Shown in pieces: positions 24,757 to 33,912 of a stretch of 64,000 bases of DNA; within the stretch, counting starts at the first letter, position 1; every line of letters begins with the position of its first letter. A program made the translations under genes and the position numbers. Under the pieces are notes generated by a model, which was given only the letters and a program-made list of their open reading frames with translations, searched no databases and was not told where the DNA came from. This stretch comes from Alphaproteobacteria bacterium. GTDB lineage: Bacteria; Pseudomonadota; Alphaproteobacteria; UBA6615. The stretch spans positions 1 to 64,000 of the forward strand of contig JAJFJA010000042.1 of assembly GCA_021774445.1 (NCBI GenBank), in the 5' to 3' direction.

Positions 24757-25883
24757 GCGAGGGTATCGACGCGATAACCATGCCCAAATGGGGCCTGGCG
24801 ATGACCGAGGGCATGGTCGCCGAGTGGCATATGAGCAGCGGCGATCGCTACAGCCGGGGCGATGAAATTGCGGATATCGAAACGGCGAAAATCACCAATG
24901 CGCTGGAGGCGACGAAGCCCGGGCTGATGCGTCGGATTGTCGTCGAGCCGGATGAGATGGTGCCGGTCGGTGCATTGCTGGCGGTCGCTGCCGAGGAGAG
25001 CGTCTCCGACGAAGCGATCGATGCCTTTGTCACCGAGTTTCAGTCCAATTTCGTGCCGCCGGGGACTGAAGAGAGCAGCGGCCCGGTGTTCGAGCATGCC
25101 ACGCTGAGTGACGGGCGAAGCGTCCGCTACTTGCGGCAAGGCACCACCGGCGGCGCCACTATCGTGCTGGTGCATGGTTTCGGCGGGGACCTGAATAGCT
25201 GGATGTTCAACCAGCCGGCGCTGGCGGAACAGTTCGATGTGGTTGCCCTGGACCTGCCGGGCCATGGTGGGTCAAGCAAGGATGTCGGTGCCGGAGACGT
25301 GGCGGCGATGAGCCAGGCGGTCGCCGAATTCCTCGAGGCGATTGGCGTGAGGGCGGCGCATTTCGTGGGTCACTCGCTGGGCGGTGCCTGCGCGCTGCAT
25401 CTGGCGCTCACTTCGCCGGCGCGTGTTGCCTCGGCGACGCTGGTTTGCCCGGCCGGGCTCGGGCCCGACATCAATATGGAATTCGTCGCCGGGTATATCG
25501 ATGCGCGCCGGCCCAGGCAGCTCAGACCGGTACTTGAACTGCTGTTCCATGAACCCGGCCTGGTGAGCCGCGACATGATCGATGATGTGCTGAAGTTCAA
25601 ACGCCTCGACGGGGTTCCGGAAGCTCTGGCGACCATCGCGGGGGCAGCCTTTGCCGGTGGGCGTCAGAGCCATGTAATGACCGAGAAGCTTGGCGGCCTG
25701 ACCGTGCCGGCGCAAGCGATCTGGGGGCTGTCGGATCACATCGTGCCGGCGCCGGACGAGGCGGCTGAGTTCGACGGACTGACAGTGCATCGGTTGGAGG
25801 AAACCGGCCATTCCGTGCATATGGAAGCGCCCAGCAAGGTCAATGCGCTAATTACGGAATTCATCACAGCCGCAAGCGGTTAA
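24753..25883 (+). CDS. acoC: Acetoin dehydrogenase E2: lipoyl domain fused to alpha/beta hydrolase
   Basis: 376 residues. The N-terminal lipoyl domain has the attachment lysine in DIETAKI (Lys46). The C-terminal domain is an alpha/beta hydrolase, not the usual acyltransferase fold: nucleophile Ser208 in GHSLGG, Asp328 in WGLSD, His353 in ETGHS. This fusion is the known AcoC type. The E3 dihydrolipoamide dehydrogenase and an AcoR activator are not in this window. Confidence 0.9.
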   Translation: MSEGIDAITMPKWGLAMTEGMVAEWHMSSGDRYSRGDEIADIETAKITNALEATKPGLMRRIVVEPDEMVPVGALLAVAAEESVSDEAIDAFVTEFQSNFVPPGTEESSGPVFEHATLSDGRSVRYLRQGTTGGATIVLVHGFGGDLNSWMFNQPALAEQFDVVALDLPGHGGSSKDVGAGDVAAMSQAVAEFLEAIGVRAAHFVGHSLGGACALHLALTSPARVASATLVCPAGLGPDINMEFVAGYIDARRPRQLRPVLELLFHEPGLVSRDMIDDVLKFKRLDGVPEALATIAGAAFAGGRQSHVMTEKLGGLTVPAQAIWGLSDHIVPAPDEAAEFDGLTVHRLEETGHSVHMEAPSKVNALITEFITAASG

Positions 25884-26166
25884 CACCGTCTGCTGAATTC
25901 TTGATTCAGGTCGCGCCGGGCTGACCGCCAGCGCTTCGGTGACAGGCCACGCTTCGTGGCTACCGCGCCGTATTGGTTTTCGCGTCCATTTTGGGCGGCG
26001 CTTGTTTGCGGCCGCCCTATCCGGACTGAAAACAGGCGCCACAGTTGCGTCATTACTTGCCACGCGATTGCCGCGGTTTCGCGCAACTCCTGCCTCATGA
26101 TCATGGTTAATCGGGCGACTGGAGGCCGGGCCGCTCAGGCGCCGGCAGCAAGAGAAGGGCGTCCTC

Positions 26167-28575
26167 ATGTTCTATGACTCCGTCCGCCAAAAGCTCAGCA
26201 CTACCCCGACGAGGGGCATCTTCCCGCCGCATATCGTGCAGCAATGCAAGAACGCCTTGGCCATGATCGGCGTGGCTTTGCTGGCTGGACTGGTCGCCGT
26301 AACGGTCGTGGCGCTGGTCGCGCCGCAGGCCCTTGGCGCACCGGCCACAATCGTTGCCGGACAAGGCGATGGAACGGACGTATCCCGGGACGTGACCGCC
26401 GGGCTGTTCTTCCGCAGCGGGCGCCCCGACGCCCTGCTGGAGGCCCCGACCTTGGCCAGCGAAGTGGTGATGACGGTCAGCGGTCAGGTGACCCGCGTGA
26501 ATGTGCGTCAGCGCTTCTACAATCCGTCCAAGGTCTGGCAGGAAGGCATCTATGTGTTTCCCCTGCCCGAGCAATCGGCGGTCGACCGGCTGGTCATGAC
26601 CGTCGGCGACCGGCGGGTCGAAGGCCGCATCCTGGAGCGCGCCGAAGCTCGACGCGTGTTTGAAGAAGCCGCAGAAAAGGGCCAGCATGCCGGCCTGGTC
26701 GAGAGTGAGCGCCCGAACGTCTTCGTCACCTCGGTCGCAAATGTCGGGCCGGGCGATGAGGTCGCGATCGAGATCCAGTATCAGGATCGCGTCGCCTTTG
26801 CCGACGGTCGCTTCAGCCTGCGCTTCCCCATGGTGGTGGCGCCGCGTTATAGCCCGGCCGCCGAAGACCTGCCCAGTGTCAACTACCGGAGCCCGCCCCT
26901 GGGCCAACCGCAGCCGCCGGCGGCCGCGCCATCGGACCTGCCGCCGGCCCGGCCGATCGGCGGCGAAATCCAAGCAAACTCGCCAATCAATCTGGTCGAC
27001 CAGCGGGCGGATGGCGGCGACCTTTTCGGACCGGTGCGCCACCCCGATCGCGGACCGGCCAACCCGATCGCGCTCGCTGTCGCGCTGAATCCCGGTGGAC
27101 CGATGGCTGTTCTGGAGAGCCTCTATCACGAGATCGCCGTAGCGCAGACCCCCGATGGGGGTCAGCGCATCACGTTGGCCGAGACCAGCGTCACCGCCGA
27201 CCGCGACTTCGTCCTGGAATGGTCCTTGGCAGCAAGCGAAACCCCGGAAGCCGCTGTTTTCGGCGAAGGACGACAGGGCGACGGCTACCTGTTGATCGAC
27301 ATCTTCCCGCCGAACAATGCGGCCGCGCCGGAGACCGTGCTGCCCGGACTCACGCTACCGCGCGACCTGATCTTCGTGATCGACACCTCGGGTTCGATGC
27401 ACGGCCCGTCGATGGAACAGGCCAAGTTCGCCCTGCGCCAAGCCCTGGAGCGGCTCGGCCCCGAAGACCGATTCAATATCATCCAATTCAATGACGATGC
27501 GGAAACTGTGTTCGCCGACATTCAGCCTGTCACGCCGGAGATTATCGCGCGTGCCAGGGCTGTGGTACGCCGCCTGGAAGCAGATGGCGGCACCGAGATG
27601 CTGCCGGCGCTGCGGCTCGCGCTCAGCGACCCGGCAGAATCGGGCCGGCTGCGGCAGGTTGTTTTCTTGACCGACGGCGCGGTCGGCAATGAGCACGAAC
27701 TGTTTCAGGAGATTGCCGCCAGGCTCGGCGACATCCGCCTTTTCACGGTGGGCATCGGCGCGGCGCCGAACAGCTATTTCATGCGCAAGGCGGCAGAGGT
27801 CGGGCGCGGCAGCTTTACCTATATCGGCGACGTCGCCGAGGTCGCGGAACGGATGAAGGCGTTGTTTCGGAAGCTGGAAACGCCGGTACTGACCGACCTG
27901 GCGCTGGACTGGAGCGGTACCGCCTCCGGTCCGCCAGAGCTCTATCCGAGCACCCTGCCCGACATCTATGCCGGCGAGCCGATACAGTTCACCGCGCGGG
28001 TCCCCGACCACACCCTAGATGAATTGGCCGGCACGCTCCGCCTGCGCGGTCGTGTACAAGACGGAACGACCTGGGAACGCAGCCTCGATCTAGGAACTCT
28101 AGCGTCTGCCCCCGGTGTCGCGGCGATCTGGGCGCGGGCGAAATTCGAGCAGGTCGAGGACGGCGTCTTTCGCGGCGAGGACTACGACGCGGTGCGCGAG
28201 GCCGCCTTGGCAGTGGCGCTCGACTATCAACTCGTGACCCACTTGACCAGTCTGGTCGCGGTCGACGATGCAATCGCGCGGCCGGAGGGCGCACCACTGG
28301 AGCAGAGCGAAATTCCGCGCAACCTGCCCGAAGGTTGGGACTATGAAAAGGTCTTCGGCGAACCGGCCCCGGTGATGCCGCTGCGCACTCTGCCGGATCC
28401 GATCATGCGGCAGGCGAGCGCACTAGGCGGACAATCCTTCGCCCTACCACAGGGTGCCACCCCGGCTGGTCTGATGGCGCTGATCGGCCTCGGCCTACTG
28501 TGCCTGACCATCCTCTTGCTGCTGGTCGCGGCGCGCCTCCGCGGTGCCCCACATCAAGCCGAGGTTGCCAGATGA
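26167..28575 (+). CDS. VIT/VWA-domain sortase substrate (marine proteobacterial type)
   Basis: 802 residues. An N-terminal signal or membrane helix (about 30-57) is followed by a VIT domain (VNVRQRFYNPSKVWQEGIYVF, then ERAEARRVFEEA) and a VWA domain with the MIDAS motif D406-T-S-G-S-M. The C-terminus has LPQGATP at 760-766, a membrane helix and a basic tail: a Gram-negative sorting signal. The next gene is its sortase, overlapping by four bases. Resembles inter-alpha-trypsin inhibitor heavy chains; an extracellular adhesion or matrix role is likely. Confidence 0.88.
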   Translation: MFYDSVRQKLSTTPTRGIFPPHIVQQCKNALAMIGVALLAGLVAVTVVALVAPQALGAPATIVAGQGDGTDVSRDVTAGLFFRSGRPDALLEAPTLASEVVMTVSGQVTRVNVRQRFYNPSKVWQEGIYVFPLPEQSAVDRLVMTVGDRRVEGRILERAEARRVFEEAAEKGQHAGLVESERPNVFVTSVANVGPGDEVAIEIQYQDRVAFADGRFSLRFPMVVAPRYSPAAEDLPSVNYRSPPLGQPQPPAAAPSDLPPARPIGGEIQANSPINLVDQRADGGDLFGPVRHPDRGPANPIALAVALNPGGPMAVLESLYHEIAVAQTPDGGQRITLAETSVTADRDFVLEWSLAASETPEAAVFGEGRQGDGYLLIDIFPPNNAAAPETVLPGLTLPRDLIFVIDTSGSMHGPSMEQAKFALRQALERLGPEDRFNIIQFNDDAETVFADIQPVTPEIIARARAVVRRLEADGGTEMLPALRLALSDPAESGRLRQVVFLTDGAVGNEHELFQEIAARLGDIRLFTVGIGAAPNSYFMRKAAEVGRGSFTYIGDVAEVAERMKALFRKLETPVLTDLALDWSGTASGPPELYPSTLPDIYAGEPIQFTARVPDHTLDELAGTLRLRGRVQDGTTWERSLDLGTLASAPGVAAIWARAKFEQVEDGVFRGEDYDAVREAALAVALDYQLVTHLTSLVAVDDAIARPEGAPLEQSEIPRNLPEGWDYEKVFGEPAPVMPLRTLPDPIMRQASALGGQSFALPQGATPAGLMALIGLGLLCLTILLLLVAARLRGAPHQAEVAR

Positions 28576-29207
28576 GCGTCCAACAGAACAAGCGGCGCCG
28601 GCTGGCCGCCGGCCTCGCAGCGCTCGCGCTGCTGTCCTTGGGCCTTGGCCTGTGGCAGCTCGGCGGGGCCGGCTGGATCCACGCCAAAGCGTGGTTGGCC
28701 CAGCGGCTGCTGGAACGTTCCTGGGCGGCGACCCTGGACGACGGCGGCGGCGGCGGCACGTCCGGCACCGCCGCGACGCCGCAGCGGCCCTGGCCTTGGG
28801 CGGATACCCATCCGGTGGCGCAACTTCAGGTGCCCGCCTACAACGTCGACCAGATCGTGCTGTCCGGGGCCAGTGGCCGGACCATGGCTTTTGGTCCCGG
28901 TCATCTAGAGGGCACCGCGGCACCCGGGACCCAGGGCCACAGCGTCATCGGCGGCCATCGTGACACCCATTTCCGCTTCCTCGAGGCACTCGAGACCGGC
29001 GATGCCATCCGGCTGCGGCGTCCCGACGGCGGTTGGGCCGATTATCGGGTCAGCGGCACCCAGATCGTCGACAGCCGCCGGGCGCGCCTGCTGCCCGACG
29101 ACGGTCGCACGCGGCTGACCCTGGTTACCTGTTATCCCTTCGATGCGGTGACCGCCGGCGGCCCGCTGCGCTACTTGGTCTTCGCGGTCGCCGACGCCGG
29201 CGCCTGA
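28572..29207 (+). CDS. Class GN sortase
   Basis: 211 residues with an N-terminal membrane helix (about 11-31). Catalytic residues are visible: His129 in GGHRDTHF, Cys187 in LVTCYPF and Arg200 in LRYLVF. It would cleave the LPQGATP signal of the co-transcribed VIT/VWA protein and transfer it to an unknown acceptor. A Gly/Thr-rich linker (about 57-70) separates membrane and catalytic parts. This dedicated pair is typical of marine and related proteobacteria. Confidence 0.92.
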   Translation: MSVQQNKRRRLAAGLAALALLSLGLGLWQLGGAGWIHAKAWLAQRLLERSWAATLDDGGGGGTSGTAATPQRPWPWADTHPVAQLQVPAYNVDQIVLSGASGRTMAFGPGHLEGTAAPGTQGHSVIGGHRDTHFRFLEALETGDAIRLRRPDGGWADYRVSGTQIVDSRRARLLPDDGRTRLTLVTCYPFDAVTAGGPLRYLVFAVADAGA

Positions 29208-29351
29208 ACCGGGGAACCCTGAGTGGCCCCAACCCTGGAGATATTCCGGGCCCGGACATAAGATGTAACCCCTACTCGGGCCGTCGGCCGTTACCATATG
29301 GGGCGCTATCGGTTCGGTCCGACACGCCAATGGTCACAGAACGGGGGAAAA

Positions 29352-29918
29352 ATGGGCAATCCACTTATCCTAACTTTGGAAGGTCTGGAGAAGCAGGAGC
29401 ATATCGCGATCCTGACTCTCGTCAGCAACTTTGGCGGGAAAGGGCCGGGACACACGGCAATCGTCATCTCGAGCAGCGTCTACAGCTTCGAAGACCCGCT
29501 GGGGGACAAACACTCCTGGCTGAAGATGCCTATCCCTACGTATCTCGAGAAGAACGCGCATCGCCCGGTTATCGTGCAGGAGCTGATCGGCTGGCAAGTA
29601 ACCGCCAAAGACAGCCTGAGTTACATCCACAAATCAATGAACAGCGAGGACATCTATATCCTCTCCGGGGTCTGCAGCTCGCAGGTGGCGTCGGCCGTCG
29701 AGGCCGGCATTGGCCAGTCCTTCAATCCGAAGGGCGCCGACACGCCGGATAAGGTCTATCGGCTGGCCAAATGGCGCGGGATCGTCAAGCGCGAGTATTA
29801 TTTCTGGCCGGGAAAAGATCGGATCCACGCCCATGACCGCGCGCGCTTGGAGGATCGCATGGACAACGACTACTACGAGGTCCCACCGGCGCAGCCAGAC
29901 AGCATAATGACCTGGTAA
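29352..29918 (+). CDS. Hypothetical protein, possible permuted papain-like fold
   Basis: 188 residues from ATG 29352 (GGGGGAAAA upstream). Near the N-terminus GKGPGHTAIVISSSVYSFED places a His at the start of a beta strand; later, LSGVCSSQVASAVEAGIG gives a Cys at the start of a helix. That order and context resemble circularly permuted NlpC/LRAT-type hydrolases. No signal peptide is seen. Located after the sortase gene with a 144-base gap. The fold call is a guess from the pattern. Confidence 0.45.
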   Translation: MGNPLILTLEGLEKQEHIAILTLVSNFGGKGPGHTAIVISSSVYSFEDPLGDKHSWLKMPIPTYLEKNAHRPVIVQELIGWQVTAKDSLSYIHKSMNSEDIYILSGVCSSQVASAVEAGIGQSFNPKGADTPDKVYRLAKWRGIVKREYYFWPGKDRIHAHDRARLEDRMDNDYYEVPPAQPDSIMTW

Positions 29919-29942
29919 GGCCGGGGTAGCGGTGCCCGTTGC

Positions 29943-30926
29943 CTAGCTATTCGGCGAGAGGCAACGCGTGATGCTTTGGGCCATCGCCCGCATGGTCTCG
30001 AAATACTGATCCGATCCGGCGGGGAATTCGCTGCCCAAGGGATCGAGCACAGCAATCCGGGCGTCCAGTCCGGCGACTAACGCTGCAACGATATCGGACT
30101 TGAACTGCGGCTCGCTGAATAGGCAGTCGGCGCCCAGCTCAACCATCTTGTCGCGGAGTTCCGCCAACCGGCCGGCGCCGGGCGGCTGCTCGGGATGCAG
30201 GGTAATCGAGCCGACCGGCCGAAGATCGTAACTGCTTTCGAGATATTGGTAGGCGTCATGAAAGACAACATAAGGTTGGTCCCGGACCGGGGTTAGCTGC
30301 TCCGCTAACTCGGCCGTTAGATCCCGCAGCCGGTCGTCTAGCAGCGCCGCGTTGCGGCGGTAACGGTCCGCATTGGCCGGATCAAGATCGCCCAAGGTGG
30401 CGACGGCGGCGGCGACGATGCGCTGGGCGTTGCTTGGACTAAGCCAGAGGTGGGGATCGTGGGCGGTTTGTTCGTTGGCGTCATGCTCGTCGGACGCCGC
30501 CGGATGAACCCGATCACGATCACCGGCGTCGAAGGCGCCGCCGGCACGGACCGGCAACAAGGTCATGCCTTCAACTGCAGCCAGCTCGACCAGCCGAGCG
30601 TCCGTGGCCAACACCTTCAAGGGCCGCTGCAAGAATGTCTCCAGCCCCTCGCCCACCCAAAATACGACCGCGGCTTCGCTGAGCGCTTTAGCGTCAGAGG
30701 GCTTCATTGCGTAGGTGTGCGGCGAGGCGCTGGGCGGCAGCAATAGGGTCGGTGTGCCGACGCCCGCCATGACCCCCGCGATCAGCGAATGGACCGGTGC
30801 GACGGTGGCGACAACCGCGGGTACCTCCGCCGCAGCGGGCGCCGCGCTCAGTAACATCGCCCCGGAAAGGGCGGCGACTATTAGGTTTCGGCTGTTCTGC
30901 GACAACGTCGCGCCCCTCCCCTTCAT
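29943..30926 (-). CDS. znuA: Zinc ABC transporter, periplasmic binding protein
   Basis: 327 residues with a signal peptide (NLIVAALSGAMLLSAAPAAA). The zinc-binding cluster A-I family is shown by VATVAPVHSLIAGVM and SASPHTYAMKPSDA, a His/Asp-rich loop (RDRVHPAASDEHDANEQ), HDPHLWLSP and YVVFHDAYQYLE. It delivers Zn to ZnuBC. Divergently transcribed from zur-znuC-znuB with Zur-like boxes between. Confidence 0.92.
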   Translation of the reverse strand: MKGRGATLSQNSRNLIVAALSGAMLLSAAPAAAEVPAVVATVAPVHSLIAGVMAGVGTPTLLLPPSASPHTYAMKPSDAKALSEAAVVFWVGEGLETFLQRPLKVLATDARLVELAAVEGMTLLPVRAGGAFDAGDRDRVHPAASDEHDANEQTAHDPHLWLSPSNAQRIVAAAVATLGDLDPANADRYRRNAALLDDRLRDLTAELAEQLTPVRDQPYVVFHDAYQYLESSYDLRPVGSITLHPEQPPGAGRLAELRDKMVELGADCLFSEPQFKSDIVAALVAGLDARIAVLDPLGSEFPAGSDQYFETMRAMAQSITRCLSPNS

Positions 30927-30937
30927 AGCGACCGTTA

Positions 30938-30977
30938 TGCTATAATATACGCTACAAAGGTATGTTATAGTGTATCG
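30938..30977. promoter_or_regulatory. Two putative Zur boxes between znuA and zur
   Basis: TGCTATAATATACGC (30938-30952) and TGTTATAGTGTATCG (30963-30977) both resemble the core of the Zur site, TGTTATA-N-TATAACA. Their centres are 25 bases apart in an AT-rich patch serving both divergent promoters. Zinc-bound Zur would repress znuA and zur-znuCB together. Confidence 0.7.
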
Positions 30978-31007
30978 TTCGCGTGATCAACGAGGTTGGA
31001 AGGCCCG

Positions 31008-31511
31008 ATGGGATTCGACGATGGCGAGCCGGTCTTTGCAGACAAAGGCCATGACCACGCCCAGTGCAAGGCACGGGCGATCTCGGGCGCGGAAGCGATC
31101 TGCCTGTCATTGGACCTAAGGCTCACGGACCTGCGACGCCAGGTGCTGGAGATTATCTGGAGCAGCCACAAGCCGATCGGGGCCTACGACATCCTGGAAT
31201 CGTTGTCGGCGCAACGCGGTCGGGTCGCGCCGCCGACGGTATACCGGGCGCTGGATTTTCTGGTGTCACATGGCATCGTGCACCGTATCGAGACCCTGAA
31301 TGCCTTTGTCGGTTGCCGCGAGCCCGGGCCCGATCATGACGGCCAGTTTCTGATTTGCTCCGACTGTGGTGTCGCCGCCGAACTCAACGATCCGCAGATG
31401 ATGGCGGCGGTGGTGCGGAGTATCCGCCATGCCGGCTTTCAGCCGGTGCGACAAACCATTGAGGTCTCGGGCCTGTGCCCCGAATGCCTGGAACAATCCC
31501 GAGGTGAGTGA
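31008..31511 (+). CDS. zur: Zinc uptake regulator, Fur family
   Basis: 167 residues. A winged-helix domain (LTDLRRQVLEIIWSSHKPIG, then APPTVYRALDFLVSHGIVHR) is followed by a dimerisation domain with the structural zinc site, CSDCG and CPEC. The N-terminus has His residues (KGHDHAQC). Chosen as Zur rather than Fur because it begins the znu operon. Start at 31008, with the stop overlapping znuC. Confidence 0.92.
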   Translation: MGFDDGEPVFADKGHDHAQCKARAISGAEAICLSLDLRLTDLRRQVLEIIWSSHKPIGAYDILESLSAQRGRVAPPTVYRALDFLVSHGIVHRIETLNAFVGCREPGPDHDGQFLICSDCGVAAELNDPQMMAAVVRSIRHAGFQPVRQTIEVSGLCPECLEQSRGE

Positions 31512-32283
31512 CGAGACGCCGCTGATCGAACTGGCTGCGGTTTCGGTTCAGTTCGGTCGAGATCCAGTGCTGGACGATGTGAGCGTGACAGTCCGGCCTG
31601 GCCAAATCGTTACGGTCATCGGCCCCAACGGGGCGGGCAAGACGACTCTGCTGCGGGTCGCTTTGGGTCTGCAGAAACCTAGTGGCGGCGCGGTGATCAG
31701 ACAGGAGAGCCTGCGGCTTGGCTATATGCCGCAGCGCTTAACAATCGACGATACGATGCCGCTGACGGTCCGGAGATTTCTGGCGCTGACGAAAAACGGC
31801 ACGGGGCAGGACCGGTCGTCGGTTATCGAGCAATTGGGCATCGGCAGTTTGTTACGACATCCGGTGCAGCATATTTCCGGCGGCGAGATGCAGCGCGTCT
31901 TGCTGGCAAGAGCCATCCTGAGGCGGCCGAATTTGCTGGTTCTGGACGAGCCGGCGCAAAGCCTCGACGTGGGCGGGCAGGCGGAATTCTACACACTGAT
32001 CGGGGAGATCCGTGATCGCCTCAACTGCGGCGTGCTGTTGGTTAGCCACGATCTGCATCTGGTGATGGCCGCGGCAGACAATGTGGTTTGTCTCAACCAC
32101 CATATCTGCTGCCGCGGCAAGCCGCAGGACGTGCAGCGCGATCCGGCCTATCTGGCGTTGTTCCCCGGCCAACAGCCGGTCACCGGACTGGCGGTCTATG
32201 AGCATGCCCACGACCATGCGCACACGGCGGGCGGAGACATCGTTCCCGTGGCGGGCGAAGCCGAGGAACAGACCGTTGCCTGA
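31504..32283 (+). CDS. znuC: Zinc ABC transporter, ATP-binding protein
   Basis: 259 residues from GTG 31504, inside the zur 3' end. Walker A GPNGAGKTT (40-48), signature ISGGEMQR, Walker B LLVLDEPAQSLD and the switch His in LLVSHDLHLV are all present. The C-terminus is His-rich (EHAHDHAHTAGG), a possible zinc sensor. Second gene of zur-znuC-znuB. Confidence 0.92.
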   Translation: MSDETPLIELAAVSVQFGRDPVLDDVSVTVRPGQIVTVIGPNGAGKTTLLRVALGLQKPSGGAVIRQESLRLGYMPQRLTIDDTMPLTVRRFLALTKNGTGQDRSSVIEQLGIGSLLRHPVQHISGGEMQRVLLARAILRRPNLLVLDEPAQSLDVGGQAEFYTLIGEIRDRLNCGVLLVSHDLHLVMAAADNVVCLNHHICCRGKPQDVQRDPAYLALFPGQQPVTGLAVYEHAHDHAHTAGGDIVPVAGEAEEQTVA

Positions 32284-33076
32284 CTTTCTGCTGTATGCGC
32301 TGCTGGGTGGCCTCGGCGTGGCACTGGTCGCCGGACCGATCGGGTCATTCATCGTGTGGCGCCGCATGGCCTATTTCGGCGATACGCTGTCGCACTCGGC
32401 GCTGCTAGGCGTGGCGCTCGGGTTTTTGCTCGACGTCAGCCCGACCCTGGCCGTTATCGTCGTCTGCGCCCTGTTGGCCATCCTGTTGGTCGCCATGCAG
32501 CAGCAACGCTATCTGGCGAGCGACACCTTGCTCGGCATCCTGGCTCATAGCGCGCTTAGCCTAGGCCTGGTTGTCGTGGCATTCATGGAGACATTACGTT
32601 TGGACCTGGTCTCGCTGCTGTTCGGCGATATTCTGGCGGTTTCGATGGTCGATTTGGCGTGGATCTACGGTGGGGGGGCGGTGGCCTTGGCGATCCTGAT
32701 CGTCCTGTGGCGACCGTTACTGGCGATCACGGTGCATGAAGAGCTGGCGCGGGTCGAAGGGGTGCCGGTGCTGGCGGTCAGGCTGGCCTTCATGCTGCTG
32801 ATCGCGCTGGTCATCGCGGTGGCGCTGAAGATCGTCGGCATTCTGCTGATCACTTCGCTGATGATCATCCCGGCCGCCACGGCGCGACGATTCGCGACCT
32901 CGCCGGAACAGATGGCGGCGGTCGCGGCGGTGATTGGCGCCGCGGCGGTGGCCGGCGGGCTGGCGGGATCATGGCAGTGGGACACCCCAACAGGGCCCTC
33001 GATCGTGGTCGCGGCGTTCGTGATGTTCCTGCTCGCCATGGTCGTGCCGGCCCGGCGGACCGCGACAAGCGGATAG
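32276..33076 (+). CDS. znuB: Zinc ABC transporter, permease
   Basis: 266 residues from TTG 32276 (GAGGAA upstream), overlapping the znuC stop; the open frame extends further upstream but that part is a shadow of znuC. Multiple membrane helices, with FIVWRRMAYFGDTLSHSALLG and IVGILLITSLMIIPAATARR typical of the ABC-3 metal permease family. Completes the uptake system. Confidence 0.9.
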   Translation: MPDFLLYALLGGLGVALVAGPIGSFIVWRRMAYFGDTLSHSALLGVALGFLLDVSPTLAVIVVCALLAILLVAMQQQRYLASDTLLGILAHSALSLGLVVVAFMETLRLDLVSLLFGDILAVSMVDLAWIYGGGAVALAILIVLWRPLLAITVHEELARVEGVPVLAVRLAFMLLIALVIAVALKIVGILLITSLMIIPAATARRFATSPEQMAAVAAVIGAAAVAGGLAGSWQWDTPTGPSIVVAAFVMFLLAMVVPARRTATSG

Positions 33077-33109
33077 CGGCCACGGCTCAACGGCGCTTGA
33101 TCGCAACAT

Positions 33110-33271
33110 GGATTGCGTCGCTGCGCTCGCAATGACGACCCGGGGGTGATACCAGGGGGCCTAAGCCGTCGCCGTCATCGCGAGCGCAGCGCGGCGATCC
33201 AGCTTGTCAGCCGGCGGCGAATCGGAGGGTGGCGCGGTGGCGGATTGCGTCGCTGGGCTGGCGAGGACGAC
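33110..33271. repeat. Dispersed palindromic repeat, compound copy
   Basis: GGATTGCGTCGCTGCGCTCGC through CAATGAC (33110-33136), then GTCATCGCGAGCGCAGCG through GGCGATCCAG (33174-33202), then another GGATTGCGTCGCTGG half (33242 on). Fills the 274-base gap between znuB and msrA, which has no gene. Confidence 0.65.
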
Positions 33272-33350
33272 TGAGCATCACGCCGCGTCGCCTTGACACG
33301 GTGGCGTATCGCCCCAACTCAGCAGTGGACAACGCAACCGAGAGTGGACC

Positions 33351-33827
33351 ATGGCAGACATTGCGACCTTCGCCGCCGGATGCTTCTGGGGCGTAGAGGC
33401 GGCCTTCCGCAAGATCGATGGGGTCACCGAGACGGCTGTCGGCTATACCGGCGGCAGTGCCGCTGAGCCGACCTACAAGGATGTCTGCAGTGGGCGAACC
33501 GGCCATGCCGAAGCGGTCCAAGTGACCTACGATCCCGCCAAAGTAAGCTATGCCGACCTGCTGGCCTTGTTCTGGGCCAGCCACGACCCGACGACACGCG
33601 ACCGTCAGGGACCGGATGTCGGCTCACAATACCGCTCGATGATATTTTTCCATTCGCCGGAGCAAGAAGCGGCGGCGCGGGCTTCAATCGCGGCCGAGGA
33701 AGAGTCCGGACGCCAGCGCGGGCAGATCGTCACGGAAATCGTACCGGCGGCGACGTTCCATATGGCGGAGGACTATCACCAGCAATATTTCGAGAAACGC
33801 CGCGGCAAGCTCTTCGGGCTGTTCTAA
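33351..33827 (+). CDS. msrA: Peptide methionine (S)-S-oxide reductase
   Basis: 158 residues. The catalytic motif AGCFWG (Cys11) and [18 protein letters not shown] are diagnostic, followed by [10 protein letters not shown] and the C-terminal EDYHQQY. It repairs oxidised methionine with thioredoxin. A lone gene between a repeat and the dehydratase. Confidence 0.93.
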   Translation: MADIATFAAGCFWGVEAAFRKIDGVTETAVGYTGGSAAEPTYKDVCSGRTGHAEAVQVTYDPAKVSYADLLALFWASHDPTTRDRQGPDVGSQYRSMIFFHSPEQEAAARASIAAEEESGRQRGQIVTEIVPAATFHMAEDYHQQYFEKRRGKLFGLF

Positions 33828-33912
33828 CCGCCGGCGCCGGCGCACTCGAATCCGGCGGCACAAGCTGCTAGCCTGCCTGCAATCCTGAAATTCGTATGGA
33901 GTGACAGGCATA

